A stretch of DNA of 17,865 nt, taken from Oribacterium sp. (lineage in GTDB: Bacteria; Bacillota_A; Clostridia; Lachnospirales; Lachnospiraceae). The DNA is taken from the NCBI GenBank assembly GCA_017940955.1, contig JAGAXP010000024.1, positions 1-17,865 of the forward strand, read 5' to 3'. Positions 4,996 to 12,326 of this stretch are shown in pieces (the first letter of the stretch is position 1; every line of letters starts with the position of its first letter). The notes under the pieces were generated by a model, which did not search any database, had not been told where the DNA came from, and was given only the letters and a program-made list of their open reading frames with translations. Position numbers and translations under genes: made by a program.

Positions 4996-7691
4996 CGATA
5001 CATCGCCTCAATTTCTTCCGCCAGATGAGCCGCGACATTGGCCCTCTTGACCTTGAGATTCGGGGTCAGCTCCCCGGCCTGAATACTCAGCGGCTTATCA
5101 ATGACGCTCCACTTTCGAATCTGTTCCGGGTGCGACAGGCTCTCATTCATCGCCTCGATCTGGCCTGCGAGATCCGGAATGTCACCCTCCAGCCAAAGAA
5201 GCGCCGTGCAGTAGGGCCGGTTTTCGCCGATCAGCACGGCCTCCGCCACGCCCGGAATATTCTTCAGCCGCTCTTCGATCTTCGGAATACTGATATTTTT
5301 GCCGTAGGACGTGATGACCATGTCCTTCTTTCTGCCGTAAAGCGTGATATGGCCGGCCTCATCGACGCTGCCCAGATCTCCGGTCCGCAGCACGCCTCCG
5401 CCTATCGTCTCGCTCTCAAGTCCGTAGTAGCCCGCGGCGACCTGCGGGCCCGTCACGATCAGCTCGCCGTCCTCCGCGACCTCGACCGTCGTGTCGGGCA
5501 GCGGCGTTCCGATGGTCGGAATCACATTGTCTCCCAGCCGGTTGATCGTGATGAGCGGGGCCTCCGTCTGCCCGTACGCGTTATAGATCTCGATACCCAG
5601 TTTTCTGTAATTCAAAAGCAGCTGCTCACTGACAGGGGCCGACCCGACGATCAGCTGGCGGCAGCGATCGAGTCCGGCCTTTGAAAGGACCGCTCTTTTT
5701 AGCACCGCTCCCATCGCCTGCTTTGCCGGGCCCTCCCCGGCCTCAAGCCAGGCCTTTCCGAGCCGGTTTGACACCGCCTGATCCCAGACCTTCTCGTAAA
5801 AGCGAGGCACCGAGAAGAAGACATTCGGCCGCACCTTCGGCAGCGCCTCCGTGAGCTTTCCGAAATCATTCAGATAGTAATATTCCACATCCGCGAGGAC
5901 AAAATACGGCGCGTACGATGCCAGAATGCCCTCCACCACGTGACTAAGCGGCAGGAATGACAGATAGCACATCTTATCGTTGCGGTCTTTAAACGACAGG
6001 AGATTTGTCAGAACCTCTCCCATCCATTTCAGCTGCCAGAAGCGGAACATGACGCCCTTGGGTTCCCCGGTCGTGCCGGACGTGTAGCGGATCGTAGCCA
6101 GAGCCTCCGGGTCCGGGTGCTGCCTTGGGGCGCGCTCCTTTGCCATGCCAAGGAACGCCTCGAAGCGCATGACGCGCTCGGTCTTGACACGCTGTCCCGC
6201 TGAGAATGAGACGATTTTTACATCGGTCTCGATCGTCTCAAGCTGCTCCATCATTCTCACATCACCGACGAAAAACCAGCCGGCGCCGCTCTTTTTAAGG
6301 AGCATCGCCGTCTCATCAGCCGGAGTCGTGTAGTAGATCGGGACGCTCACCGCGCCGAGAAGACCGATGGCCTGCTCCAGCACGAGATAGCTGACCGAGT
6401 TGATGCCGGTGAGCGCGACGCGGTCGCCGCTGCGGATCCCGCAGGCCCACAGAGCGTCATATACCTTCTCAATGCGCTCGTTGGCTTCCGCTCCGGAATA
6501 GCAGCGCATGCCCTTTTCCGCCACATCATAGTAGTGAATGGGATAGCGCGTGCTGCTCCGCCTCACCATCGCCTGCTCAAACACCGACAGCTCCGTCTGC
6601 CGCATAAAATTTTTCCGGCACGCAAAAACCAGCAGGCCTTCAATATAGTCCTGCCATTTGTAAGAATACGGCCCGCAGACACGGTCCGTGTTGGCGCGGT
6701 CAAAGATCTGCTCACTGTAAAAGTAGGGCAGCAGCGTCAGCAAGTTCGTGACCGTCCCCTTTTTCCTTTCGGACACCGTTTTCGCGGCCTTCTGCCCCGT
6801 CTTTTTAAGCACGTCGGTCGGCACAAAGAGAGGCATGGGCAGTTTGATGTCCAACTGCCTCTCCGCGAAGCGGCAGGTATAGGCCGCCAGCTCACCGGCC
6901 GTCGGCGCCATTCGGTCCGGGCATGTCAGGTGGAACACCTTTCCTTCCGCCGCCTCGTGAAAACAGATCCGGGTCACACTGTCGGCCACATAGTCCCCGG
7001 GCACAAGGTTAAGGGGCCTGTCCTTTTTAACCGGCAGGACGCGGATTTTCCCGAGAAGCATCAGCTTCAGCAGATAATAGACAGTGTTGAAGGTCTTTGC
7101 CCATCCCGTCCGGGAGTCCCCGACGACCATGCCGGGGCGGCAGACCGACCAGGGGAGATCGGATGTCCTGACCAGGTTTTCAGCTGCAGCCTTGCTCTCC
7201 TCGTAATAGTTTGAGAATACCGTGCCGGGGAGATCCTCCTCCTTCACGACGCCGCTTTTCGGACCGGCAGTGTAGGCTGTCGAGATATAAACAAAGCGCC
7301 GCAGATTCGGCAGCGTCTTTGAAAAAGCGATCATGTTTGCCGTGCCTCGGACGTTGGTGATCCCATACGCTTCTTTGGCCTTTTGAAAACTGATCTCGGC
7401 GCCCGCGTGAATGACGTGCGTAATCCGCTCCCGCAGTTCTTCCGCCGTCTCGTCACTCAGGCCGAGACCGGCTTCAGTAAAATCTCCGGCGACCGGCAGG
7501 ATCCTCACTCCGACAGCTTTATAAAGAACCGCCTCGTGATGCCACGTCGCTTTGAGCCGCCGGCAAGCCTCCTCATTATCCGCGGCGCGGACGACGGCTG
7601 ATATCCGGATCTCCGGCATCTCCATCAGGCGCCTGGCGATCTCGGTGCCGAGAAATCCGGTCGCCCCGGTTAAAAGAATCATATCTGTCAA
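4992..7691 (-). CDS. Fusion: acyl thioester/adenylate reductase + acyl-AMP ligase
   Basis: 899 residues with two enzymes. Residues 1-360: extended SDR of the NAD_binding_4 (fatty acyl reductase / thioester reductase) type, with TGATGFLG (8-15), an ISTAY serine strand (136-140) and catalytic Y163/K167 (YEESK). Residues 370-899: ANL-superfamily ligase resembling long-chain acyl-CoA synthetases, with YTSGTTGEPKGV (536-547), NAYGQTE (704-710), RTGDLG (769-774), GRKKDMVITSYGKN (786-799) and a C-terminal lysine in NLKVKR. Together they suggest ATP-dependent activation of a carboxylic acid and NAD(P)H reduction to an aldehyde or alcohol. The order is the reverse of classical carboxylic acid reductases, and no carrier-protein domain is visible between or after the halves. 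The start is TTG at 7691, chosen because GAGGAGG lies at correct distance; an ATG at 7682 is the alternative. Confidence 0.85.
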   Translation of the reverse strand: MTDMILLTGATGFLGTEIARRLMEMPEIRISAVVRAADNEEACRRLKATWHHEAVLYKAVGVRILPVAGDFTEAGLGLSDETAEELRERITHVIHAGAEISFQKAKEAYGITNVRGTANMIAFSKTLPNLRRFVYISTAYTAGPKSGVVKEEDLPGTVFSNYYEESKAAAENLVRTSDLPWSVCRPGMVVGDSRTGWAKTFNTVYYLLKLMLLGKIRVLPVKKDRPLNLVPGDYVADSVTRICFHEAAEGKVFHLTCPDRMAPTAGELAAYTCRFAERQLDIKLPMPLFVPTDVLKKTGQKAAKTVSERKKGTVTNLLTLLPYFYSEQIFDRANTDRVCGPYSYKWQDYIEGLLVFACRKNFMRQTELSVFEQAMVRRSSTRYPIHYYDVAEKGMRCYSGAEANERIEKVYDALWACGIRSGDRVALTGINSVSYLVLEQAIGLLGAVSVPIYYTTPADETAMLLKKSGAGWFFVGDVRMMEQLETIETDVKIVSFSAGQRVKTERVMRFEAFLGMAKERAPRQHPDPEALATIRYTSGTTGEPKGVMFRFWQLKWMGEVLTNLLSFKDRNDKMCYLSFLPLSHVVEGILASYAPYFVLADVEYYYLNDFGKLTEALPKVRPNVFFSVPRFYEKVWDQAVSNRLGKAWLEAGEGPAKQAMGAVLKRAVLSKAGLDRCRQLIVGSAPVSEQLLLNYRKLGIEIYNAYGQTEAPLITINRLGDNVIPTIGTPLPDTTVEVAEDGELIVTGPQVAAGYYGLESETIGGGVLRTGDLGSVDEAGHITLYGRKKDMVITSYGKNISIPKIEERLKNIPGVAEAVLIGENRPYCTALLWLEGDIPDLAGQIEAMNESLSHPEQIRKWSVIDKPLSIQAGELTPNLKVKRANVAAHLAEEIEAMYR

Positions 7692-7701
7692 AGCTGCCTC
7701 C

Positions 7702-9045
7702 TCACATCTTAAGCGATTGCTGAATATATCTCTTCAGGAAATCGCCCATGTCTTGAAGTGTCTGTTTGTATGCGGCCGTACTGGCCTTAATATGGCTCCG
7801 GATCCTCTGTTGATCCGCCGCAGCCTTCGACAGTGCGCCGTAAAGTCTGTTGCCAAGATTCTCATCGTCGACACGCAGCAGATACGTCCGGTCAAGGTCA
7901 AGTTCGCGCATGATCCCGTCAAGCCGCTCGTCCATTGAGACCGCGACACAGGGACAGCCTTCCTCCATGCTGAGGACCGCCGCGTGGTACCGGGAAGTCA
8001 CAAGCACGGAGAGTTCTCTCAAAACGCCGGTCATAACGGCCGCCGGCGTCTCTCCGGACAGAAAGACCGCGCCGGGCACGTCGAGCTGTTCCCGCAAAGC
8101 ACCGCACGCTTTGGCGTCCAGCCTCTCCATGCCGAGTATCACCGGGAAACAGTCATTCTCCTTTAAAAAGGTGTTGACCCCGGCAGCGACCTCCCTGATA
8201 TATGTTTTGTAAGCTTCCCGTCTTTCGGGAGAATCGCTGAAGAAATACCACCTGTCATACTGCCCCTGCAGATTTCCGGTGAGATGGCCCCAGATCCATT
8301 TTGTAAGAGACGCCCTCACCGGCCAGCAGAACGGATTGATCACGGCAATGCCAAGGAGCGGCTTTTTGCCGTCCAATCCCTGAGCGCAAAGCAACTGCCT
8401 GGCCTGCTTAGGAGCGATAGCGCGGTCGTAGCACCAGGCGGCATCTGTCCCCGCATGTCCCTTGAGGCCGAGCTTCTTAAGGCCCGCAAGCGACACCTCA
8501 GTCCTTGTGATGAAATAGGTGCCGCGGCACAGCCGCTTTGCGGCCGCCGCCAGAAACGGCTCCATTTCCCCGATCTCCGAGCCGTAGGCCAGACATGGTT
8601 TCTTCTGCCTTGTCATAATGCCCGCCGCCTCGCACATGAACAGAGTCAGCGCGTTGGCAAATGTGCTTTTCAGCGTGGAGCCCTCGCAGAGAATGGCCGC
8701 ATGATGCGTACAGCACGCGCGGTAAAGATCAAACGGAAAAAAGGAGCTGAATGGAAGGAGCTCAACGTCTTCATCAAAGTAGCCTGACAAAGACGACACA
8801 TCCATAGTCAACACCGTGATGTGCACATTCTCTTTTCCAAACAGCTCTGCCGCCTGGCGCGCAATGGCGGCGACACGGACATCAGAGCCCGTATTGCGGG
8901 CACCGTTATACCCGACAAGAAGGATCTTCAGCCGGCCGCCTTGTCTGTATTCTTCATAACGCCCCGCTGCCGTTTTCCCGAAAAGTTTTGATAATCCTGA
9001 AAAAGCCGTAATGAAGTAAATCAGGAAACACAGAACGCGGTCCAT
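7702..9045 (-). CDS. Polysaccharide pyruvyl transferase family protein
   Basis: 447 residues. After a hydrophobic N-terminus (about 1-22, possible membrane anchor) comes ILLVGYNGARNTGSDVRV (41-58), the opening motif of the CsaB/WcaK-type polysaccharide pyruvyl transferase fold. CEGSTLKS, an ITRTEVSL strand and a C-terminal SRYHAAVLSMEEG segment also fit. Family members transfer pyruvate from PEP to sugars of cell-wall polymers or exopolysaccharides; several relatives have other roles, so the donor is inferred. It ends 10 bases before the fusion gene's TTG start, with that gene's ribosome site spanning the stop. Its ribosome site (CAGGAG) is about 14 bases from the ATG, rather far, and overlaps the end of the small membrane protein gene. 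Confidence 0.8.
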   Translation of the reverse strand: MDRVLCFLIYFITAFSGLSKLFGKTAAGRYEEYRQGGRLKILLVGYNGARNTGSDVRVAAIARQAAELFGKENVHITVLTMDVSSLSGYFDEDVELLPFSSFFPFDLYRACCTHHAAILCEGSTLKSTFANALTLFMCEAAGIMTRQKKPCLAYGSEIGEMEPFLAAAAKRLCRGTYFITRTEVSLAGLKKLGLKGHAGTDAAWCYDRAIAPKQARQLLCAQGLDGKKPLLGIAVINPFCWPVRASLTKWIWGHLTGNLQGQYDRWYFFSDSPERREAYKTYIREVAAGVNTFLKENDCFPVILGMERLDAKACGALREQLDVPGAVFLSGETPAAVMTGVLRELSVLVTSRYHAAVLSMEEGCPCVAVSMDERLDGIMRELDLDRTYLLRVDDENLGNRLYGALSKAAADQQRIRSHIKASTAAYKQTLQDMGDFLKRYIQQSLKM

Positions 9046-9051
9046 AGTTTA

Positions 9052-9211
9052 TCAGTTTCTCCTGTTCTCTTTTTTTACCCAGAAGTGCCACGCCAGAGCT
9101 TTCGGCATCGGTCCTTTTCCGAGCAGCGCCTTGATGACACGGGGGGTGCGTATAAGCACAGCACACAACAAGAATGCAAATGACAATTAAAACGATTGTA
9201 CCGGTTTTCAT
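9052..9211 (-). pseudogene. Small membrane protein, frameshifted at a C6 run
   Basis: An ATG at 9211 with an AGAGG site opens a hydrophobic N-terminus (MKTGTIVLIVICILVVCCAY), a single membrane segment. At a run of six C (minus strand, 9146-9141) the sensible reading moves by +1: beyond it another frame gives RVIKALLGKGPMPKALAWHF and WVKKENRRN before a TGA at 9052-9054. Removing one C joins both into a 52-residue protein with a basic, amphipathic cytoplasmic tail, ending seven bases before the pyruvyl-transferase start. In the sequence as given, the original frame runs on into that gene without such a tail. It may be a sequencing error, a pseudogene, or a switchable homopolymer. Function unknown; possibly a membrane anchor for the pathway enzymes. 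Confidence 0.6.
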
Positions 9212-9215
9212 GTGG

Positions 9216-9575
9216 TTACCTCTTTACCTCTTCGTCGGGTTTTTCCCCTCTTGCCCAGTGTCCCAGTAAGTGAATGATCGGCCAGAGATCTCGTCCTCTT
9301 TCTGTCAGGCTGTACTCGACACGCGGAGGAATCATCTCATACTGTTTCCTTACGATCAGGCCTCCGCTCTCGAGATCCTTGAGCGAGGAAGACAGCATGG
9401 CATTCGTGATCCCCCTCGTCTTTCTGACCAGGTCGTTGTACCGCTGCGTGCCGTCGACATACAGGGAACAGAGAATCCTTATTTTCCACTTGCCGCCGAT
9501 CAGTGCCAGAGCCTCGCCCAGCGGACACTGCTCGTCACACGGGCAGATATCGCGGCATGCGTTTATATCTTCCAT
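9216..9575 (-). CDS. HxlR-family winged-helix regulator
   Basis: 119 residues of the HxlR type. LGEALALIGGKWKIRILCSL (19-38) is the family's first helix pair, RKTRGITNAMLSSSLKDLE (51-69) the recognition helix region, and MIPPRVEYSLTERG (81-94) the wing. Members act as dimeric repressors or activators, often sensing reactive electrophiles or oxidants through a cysteine. This one has four cysteines in the first 17 residues (C7, C11, C13, C17) plus C36, more than usual, which suggests metal or thiol-based sensing. It is the first gene of the GC-rich operon, four bases ahead of the small membrane protein gene, so it likely controls itself and the pathway. Ribosome site AAAGG is somewhat distant from the ATG. 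Confidence 0.88.
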   Translation of the reverse strand: MEDINACRDICPCDEQCPLGEALALIGGKWKIRILCSLYVDGTQRYNDLVRKTRGITNAMLSSSLKDLESGGLIVRKQYEMIPPRVEYSLTERGRDLWPIIHLLGHWARGEKPDEEVKR

Positions 9576-9617
9576 TCTTTTGTTTTACCTTTCCGATTAT
9601 GTTTCATGCAGTACACC

Positions 9618-9649
9618 TTGACTTTACTACGTATTAAAAACAGAGTCAA
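9618..9649 (-). promoter_or_regulatory. Promoter with overlapping dyad upstream of HxlR operon
   Basis: On the minus strand TTGACT (9649-9644) and TAAAGT (9626-9621) are 17 bases apart, a plausible sigma-A promoter. The same segment is bounded by an inverted repeat, TTGACT/AGTCAA, with arms at 9618-9623 and 9644-9649, and contains TACGTA near its centre. A dyad lying across the -35 and -10 is where an HxlR dimer would bind for autoregulation. Confidence 0.45.
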
Positions 9650-9743
9650 TATGAAATTCATATCTTCAGTTGGCCTTCTGAAGCCTTATCCTCAGCCATT
9701 TCTTATCGCTATTAAGAAAGCTTTAAAATGGCTATAGAAAAAA

Positions 9744-9786
9744 TCCCGTATGATTCGTCCTCACGGTGAGGATGGATCGTACGGGA
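9744..9786 (-). terminator. Long-stem rho-independent terminator
   Basis: Arms 9744-9763 and 9767-9786 pair along about 20 bp with only G-T wobbles (CCTCA/TGAGG at the top), and the minus strand continues with TTTTTT (9743-9738). It would stop minus-strand transcription coming from the right before it enters the GC-rich operon. On the plus strand the following bases are only weakly T-rich. Confidence 0.7.
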
Positions 9787-9935
9787 CTTGTTTGTTCCAA
9801 AATCATTGAACTCTTCTTTGCGAGATACATCAAGAACAATCGTTTGTACAATCAGCTTGTAAGGGGTTATAGACCGTACCATGAGGTTTATTAGCTACCA
9901 ATCACCTAACGTTAATGGACAGTTTGATAATCGAA
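9787..9935. other. Unassigned intergenic stretch
   Basis: Together with 9576-9743 this makes about 360 bases without a supported gene; the first part holds the operon promoter and the terminator. In 9787-9935 the plus strand has a short open frame (ATG 9772 to TAG at 9889-9891, 39 codons) and the minus strand another short one overlapping the terminator. Neither has a ribosome site at normal distance or a recognisable product. It is probably debris at the island's right side. Confidence 0.4.
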
Positions 9936-10073
9936 TTATTCAAACACCGGCTTCAAATTGATATGGTTGTATGTATCTTCCGGTCCAAGCGCCCAGAAAA
10001 ACTTAAGTACCGAGTACCCATTCTCAGGATTCTGATATGTTATTCTCTCTACTACGCACCTGATTTTCTGCAT
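9936..10073 (-). pseudogene. RecD2 helicase N-terminal stub fused to unknown sequence
   Basis: From the ATG at 10073 the first 24 residues read MQKIRCVVERITYQNPENGY then SVLK. This is the start of RecD2-type ATP-dependent DNA helicases ('G.VERI.Y.NPENGYSVL'), which normally run to over 700 residues. After SVLK the sequence leaves the family (FFWALGPEDTYNHINLKPVF) and stops after 21 more codons. That second piece looks protein-like but I do not recognise it. The gene is clearly broken: no helicase motif remains. It lies beside the island border, so the deletion may be linked to the island's arrival. Confidence 0.6.
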
Positions 10074-10142
10074 TGTTGATTTCCAGCCTGTAATTGTTTT
10101 GCTGTCGTGATATAGGCTGATAATCAACAACGGCTGTGTTCT

Positions 10143-10201
10143 ATTATAAGTATCAAATGACCGATTTGTGTCCTCCCGTAGGAAAAGCCCTTACTTATAA
10201 T
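10143..10201. repeat. Perfect 10-bp inverted repeat at the NUDIX gene end
   Basis: ATTATAAGTA (10143-10152) and TACTTATAAT (10192-10201) are exact inverse complements separated by 39 bases; the right arm includes the stop codon of the NUDIX gene. There is no T-run, so it is not a standard terminator. It may be a processing site, a weak attenuator, or the ends of a short inserted element. Confidence 0.4.
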
Positions 10202-11217
10202 CCTTTCAGATATTTCATTATAAGTTCCAAGCCTTCCATCGGCACGCAGAATGTCCCATCCCTGTGGACGCACCCTTCATAAACCTCTTCTACATCAAAC
10301 CACTTTACGTTTTCAACTTCGTTGTCCTGAAGCACAAGCTTAGTTTCATCAACCGGTTCATCATAGATATAGACAAAGGCCACTTCGTTATCACGAAACA
10401 TCTTTCCGTGAAATTCTTTCTCGTATTTTATCCGGAATTTACCGATCAGTTTGAACTCGCAATCCTGTTTTATTTCTATCCCTAGCTCTTCTTTTAATTC
10501 TCTGGCTGCAGTCTCTAATGGTGTATCTCCTGCCAGTATATGACCGGCAGATGAAGTATCGTACATAGATGGAAATGAATCCTTATCAGCACTTCTCTTC
10601 TGTAATAACACCTGATATGAATCACCATTTTTTCTTACGATCCAGGTATGTGCGGTCCTGTGGAGAATTCCTTTTTCATGCGCCTTGGATCTAGAAACAG
10701 TCTTTCCTGTAGGAAATCCTCTTTCATCTGTGATGTCAAATTGTTCTTCATTTGTTGTACTGCTACCGTCTATTCCTGTTAGCTTTCTATCATTTAAATC
10801 GGTTTTCTCCGGAATAGGATACATCAAAGCAACATTAATGATATGTCCGATGTTCTGATCTCCCGCAAAGCGGGTTCTATCCGTAAAATCATGATAGAGA
10901 CTAAGCCATTCAAGGGGATTTGTTTCTTCTTGAAGTTCAATGTCCTTTTCAAGAACCCCCACGTATATTTCCAGGATAAACTGCTGGTGATAATACGTGA
11001 AATCCATCAATCGATACAAATCTATATCCTTTGAACTGATACCGGTCTCTTCCTGAAGCTCACGGTATGCAGCTTTATCGGAAGACTCTCCGGGTTCAAC
11101 CTTTCCGCCAACGAAGTTGTAAAGACCCTTATAAGGATCTTTTCTTCGTTTGCAAAAAAGAACTGAATCTTTTTCTTTATTGAATACCACTATGCAGTTA
11201 AAGTGTTTAAAATCCAT
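10195..11217 (-). CDS. Tandem NUDIX hydrolase (two fused domains)
   Basis: 340 residues from the ATG at 11217 (AAAGG about 11 bases upstream; an in-frame ATG at 11265 would add 16 residues). Domain 1 (about 1-135) is like 8-oxo-dGTP/MutT hydrolases with a full NUDIX box G38 to I60 (E44, R52-E53, E56-E57). Domain 2 (about 158-340) resembles the isopentenyl-diphosphate-isomerase/YfcD group (DITDERGFPTGKTVSRSKAH) with a box starting G225, where the first glutamate is D231; RE at 239-240 and EE at 243-244 are kept. NUDIX enzymes cleave nucleoside diphosphate-X compounds; the two substrates are unknown. Such domains are normally separate genes, so this is a fusion of a sanitising hydrolase with a second, perhaps dinucleotide or nucleotide-sugar, hydrolase. 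Confidence 0.85.
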   Translation of the reverse strand: MDFKHFNCIVVFNKEKDSVLFCKRRKDPYKGLYNFVGGKVEPGESSDKAAYRELQEETGISSKDIDLYRLMDFTYYHQQFILEIYVGVLEKDIELQEETNPLEWLSLYHDFTDRTRFAGDQNIGHIINVALMYPIPEKTDLNDRKLTGIDGSSTTNEEQFDITDERGFPTGKTVSRSKAHEKGILHRTAHTWIVRKNGDSYQVLLQKRSADKDSFPSMYDTSSAGHILAGDTPLETAARELKEELGIEIKQDCEFKLIGKFRIKYEKEFHGKMFRDNEVAFVYIYDEPVDETKLVLQDNEVENVKWFDVEEVYEGCVHRDGTFCVPMEGLELIMKYLKGL

Positions 11218-11304
11218 ATATTCGTTTACCTTTGAATAATTTGGTGTAAATGCCTGAAACAGCATTTATATAATTCGCCATCCTAAATCAAATAGGACGA
11301 CTGA

Positions 11305-11841
11305 TCATTTTCTAAAAGAATAAGTCCTGATATGGTTCTTTGCCTCAGCCCCTGACTCGAAATATCTGAGTAGAATCTCTGCACATGCCCGGGAATCGCT
11401 GTCGGCCTGATGGTGATTAAGGCATATCCCATAATGATCACACAGGACATTAAGCTTATGACTAATGCCGGGAAGCAGCCTTCTTCCCATCTGAACGGTA
11501 CACATATATCTGACGTATGGTTTCCATTCAATTCCATATCCCTCAAGGCAGTGCTTTAAAACTCCAAGGTCAAACACTGCATTATGAGCCACAAGCATTC
11601 CGCTATTCATAATAGGTTCTATCCTGTCCCAAACCATTGGAAAATTAGGCGCATCTTTAACTGACTGTTCACTGATTCCGGTCAGTTGCACATTAAAATA
11701 GTCAAATGACTGCTCGGGATTTACAAGAGTATAGTATTCTTCAGTAATCCTTCCATCCTCAATAACAGAAATACCTATTGCGCTCATCCTATTATTCAGA
11801 TGATTCGGTGTCTCAACATCAAAAACTACGTATCTTGACAT
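11305..11841 (-). CDS. DnaQ-like DEDDh 3'-5' exonuclease
   Basis: 178 residues covering one exonuclease domain. The DEDDh residues are visible: D8 and E10 (VFDVET), D91 (AHNAVFD), H144 and D149 (HHQADSD). Such stand-alone proteins remove nucleotides from DNA or RNA 3' ends and resemble the DNA polymerase III epsilon subunit; no polymerase-binding tail is seen, so the substrate is open. The start at 11841 has GAGG seven bases upstream. It follows the unknown gene at 11852 by about ten bases, suggesting shared transcription. Confidence 0.88.
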   Translation of the reverse strand: MSRYVVFDVETPNHLNNRMSAIGISVIEDGRITEEYYTLVNPEQSFDYFNVQLTGISEQSVKDAPNFPMVWDRIEPIMNSGMLVAHNAVFDLGVLKHCLEGYGIEWKPYVRYMCTVQMGRRLLPGISHKLNVLCDHYGICLNHHQADSDSRACAEILLRYFESGAEAKNHIRTYSFRK

Positions 11842-11851
11842 ATAGCTTCCT

Positions 11852-12307
11852 CTAAAACATATCCTGTTCTATCACATCAGCTTCATAGTAACCCGGAAAA
11901 TGCCTACGGAAGGTGACCGGACCTTCAATTTCCTTCCAGACATCGTACCAGGCATCAGGAACTGCATCATCAAGTTCGCCAGGACCGGCAAATTCACAAA
12001 GCACGCCATCTTCCTTAAAAAACTTCTTTAACAGAGTATTTGCTTTCCTCTTATCATTTCCCATAAGAAGGTCCAGTATCTTATCGGCTTCTTTGGCTGT
12101 TAGAGCTGCTTTATACAGCATGTAATAGCAGTCATATTCATATTCCTTATAATCAACAGGTCTTTCCTTAAGGAAAACCAACGGATATTCCTCTGTGTCC
12201 GCTCTGACAATAACAAACCTTGAGTGTTTATTGTTTGCCACAATAATACCGTAACGGACATGTATTATCCGTGAATCATCTTCATCATCGTCTCTATTTA
12301 TAATCAT
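11852..12307 (-). CDS. Hypothetical protein, 151 aa
   Basis: An acidic soluble protein starting MIINRDDDEDDSRIIHVRYG, followed by a beta-rich segment (GIIVANNKHSRFVIVRADT), a helical KEADKILDLLMG region and a tryptophan/aspartate-rich end (DAWYDVWKEIEGPVTF). I do not recognise a family. I set the start at 12307, where an ACAGAGG site lies six bases upstream, rather than at 12346, which would overlap the preceding gene by 20 bases. There is no signal peptide and no membrane segment. It sits between an unknown gene and the exonuclease in a close-packed minus-strand run. Confidence 0.65.
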   Translation of the reverse strand: MIINRDDDEDDSRIIHVRYGIIVANNKHSRFVIVRADTEEYPLVFLKERPVDYKEYEYDCYYMLYKAALTAKEADKILDLLMGNDKRKANTLLKKFFKEDGVLCEFAGPGELDDAVPDAWYDVWKEIEGPVTFRRHFPGYYEADVIEQDMF

Positions 12308-12326
12308 ATATATCCTCTGTCCTTTG

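Larger units (their letters stand above)
2984..9743. mobile_element. GC-rich genomic island carrying one operon
   Basis: The genes from 3089 to 9575 are visibly richer in G and C, with GC-ending codons, than the genes on both sides (40/60 G+C in 6121-6180; 26/60 in 12061-12120). The left limit coincides with a recombinase C-terminal remnant and a terminator at 2936-2979. The right limit falls in the AT-rich promoter region of the HxlR gene, before a terminator at 9744-9786. I found no direct-repeat att pair and no intact integrase, so mobility is inferred from composition and the remnant only. Confidence 0.6.

Noticed and set aside
4772..5038. 88-codon minus-strand frame across the fusion/cysteine-rich junction
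   Set aside because: It overlaps two well-supported genes in a third frame and has no ribosome site of its own.
5025..5684. 219-codon plus-strand open frame opposite the fusion gene
   Set aside because: Antisense shadow with no recognisable motif; the opposite strand encodes the conserved ligase half.
6534..7214. 226-codon plus-strand open frame opposite the reductase half
   Set aside because: Same reason: low-complexity basic translation caused by high GC, while the minus strand has the SDR active site.
4992..7691. Classical carboxylic acid reductase or NRPS module
   Set aside because: Domain order is reversed and there is no visible carrier domain, so the usual names would mislead.
8284..8787. 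167-codon plus-strand open frame opposite the pyruvyl transferase gene
   Set aside because: No family likeness and no start signal; shadow of the minus-strand gene.
9772..9891. Short plus-strand frame starting MDRTGLVCSKIIELFFARYI
   Set aside because: It begins within a terminator stem, has no spaced ribosome site and no family likeness; listed only as part of an unassigned stretch.
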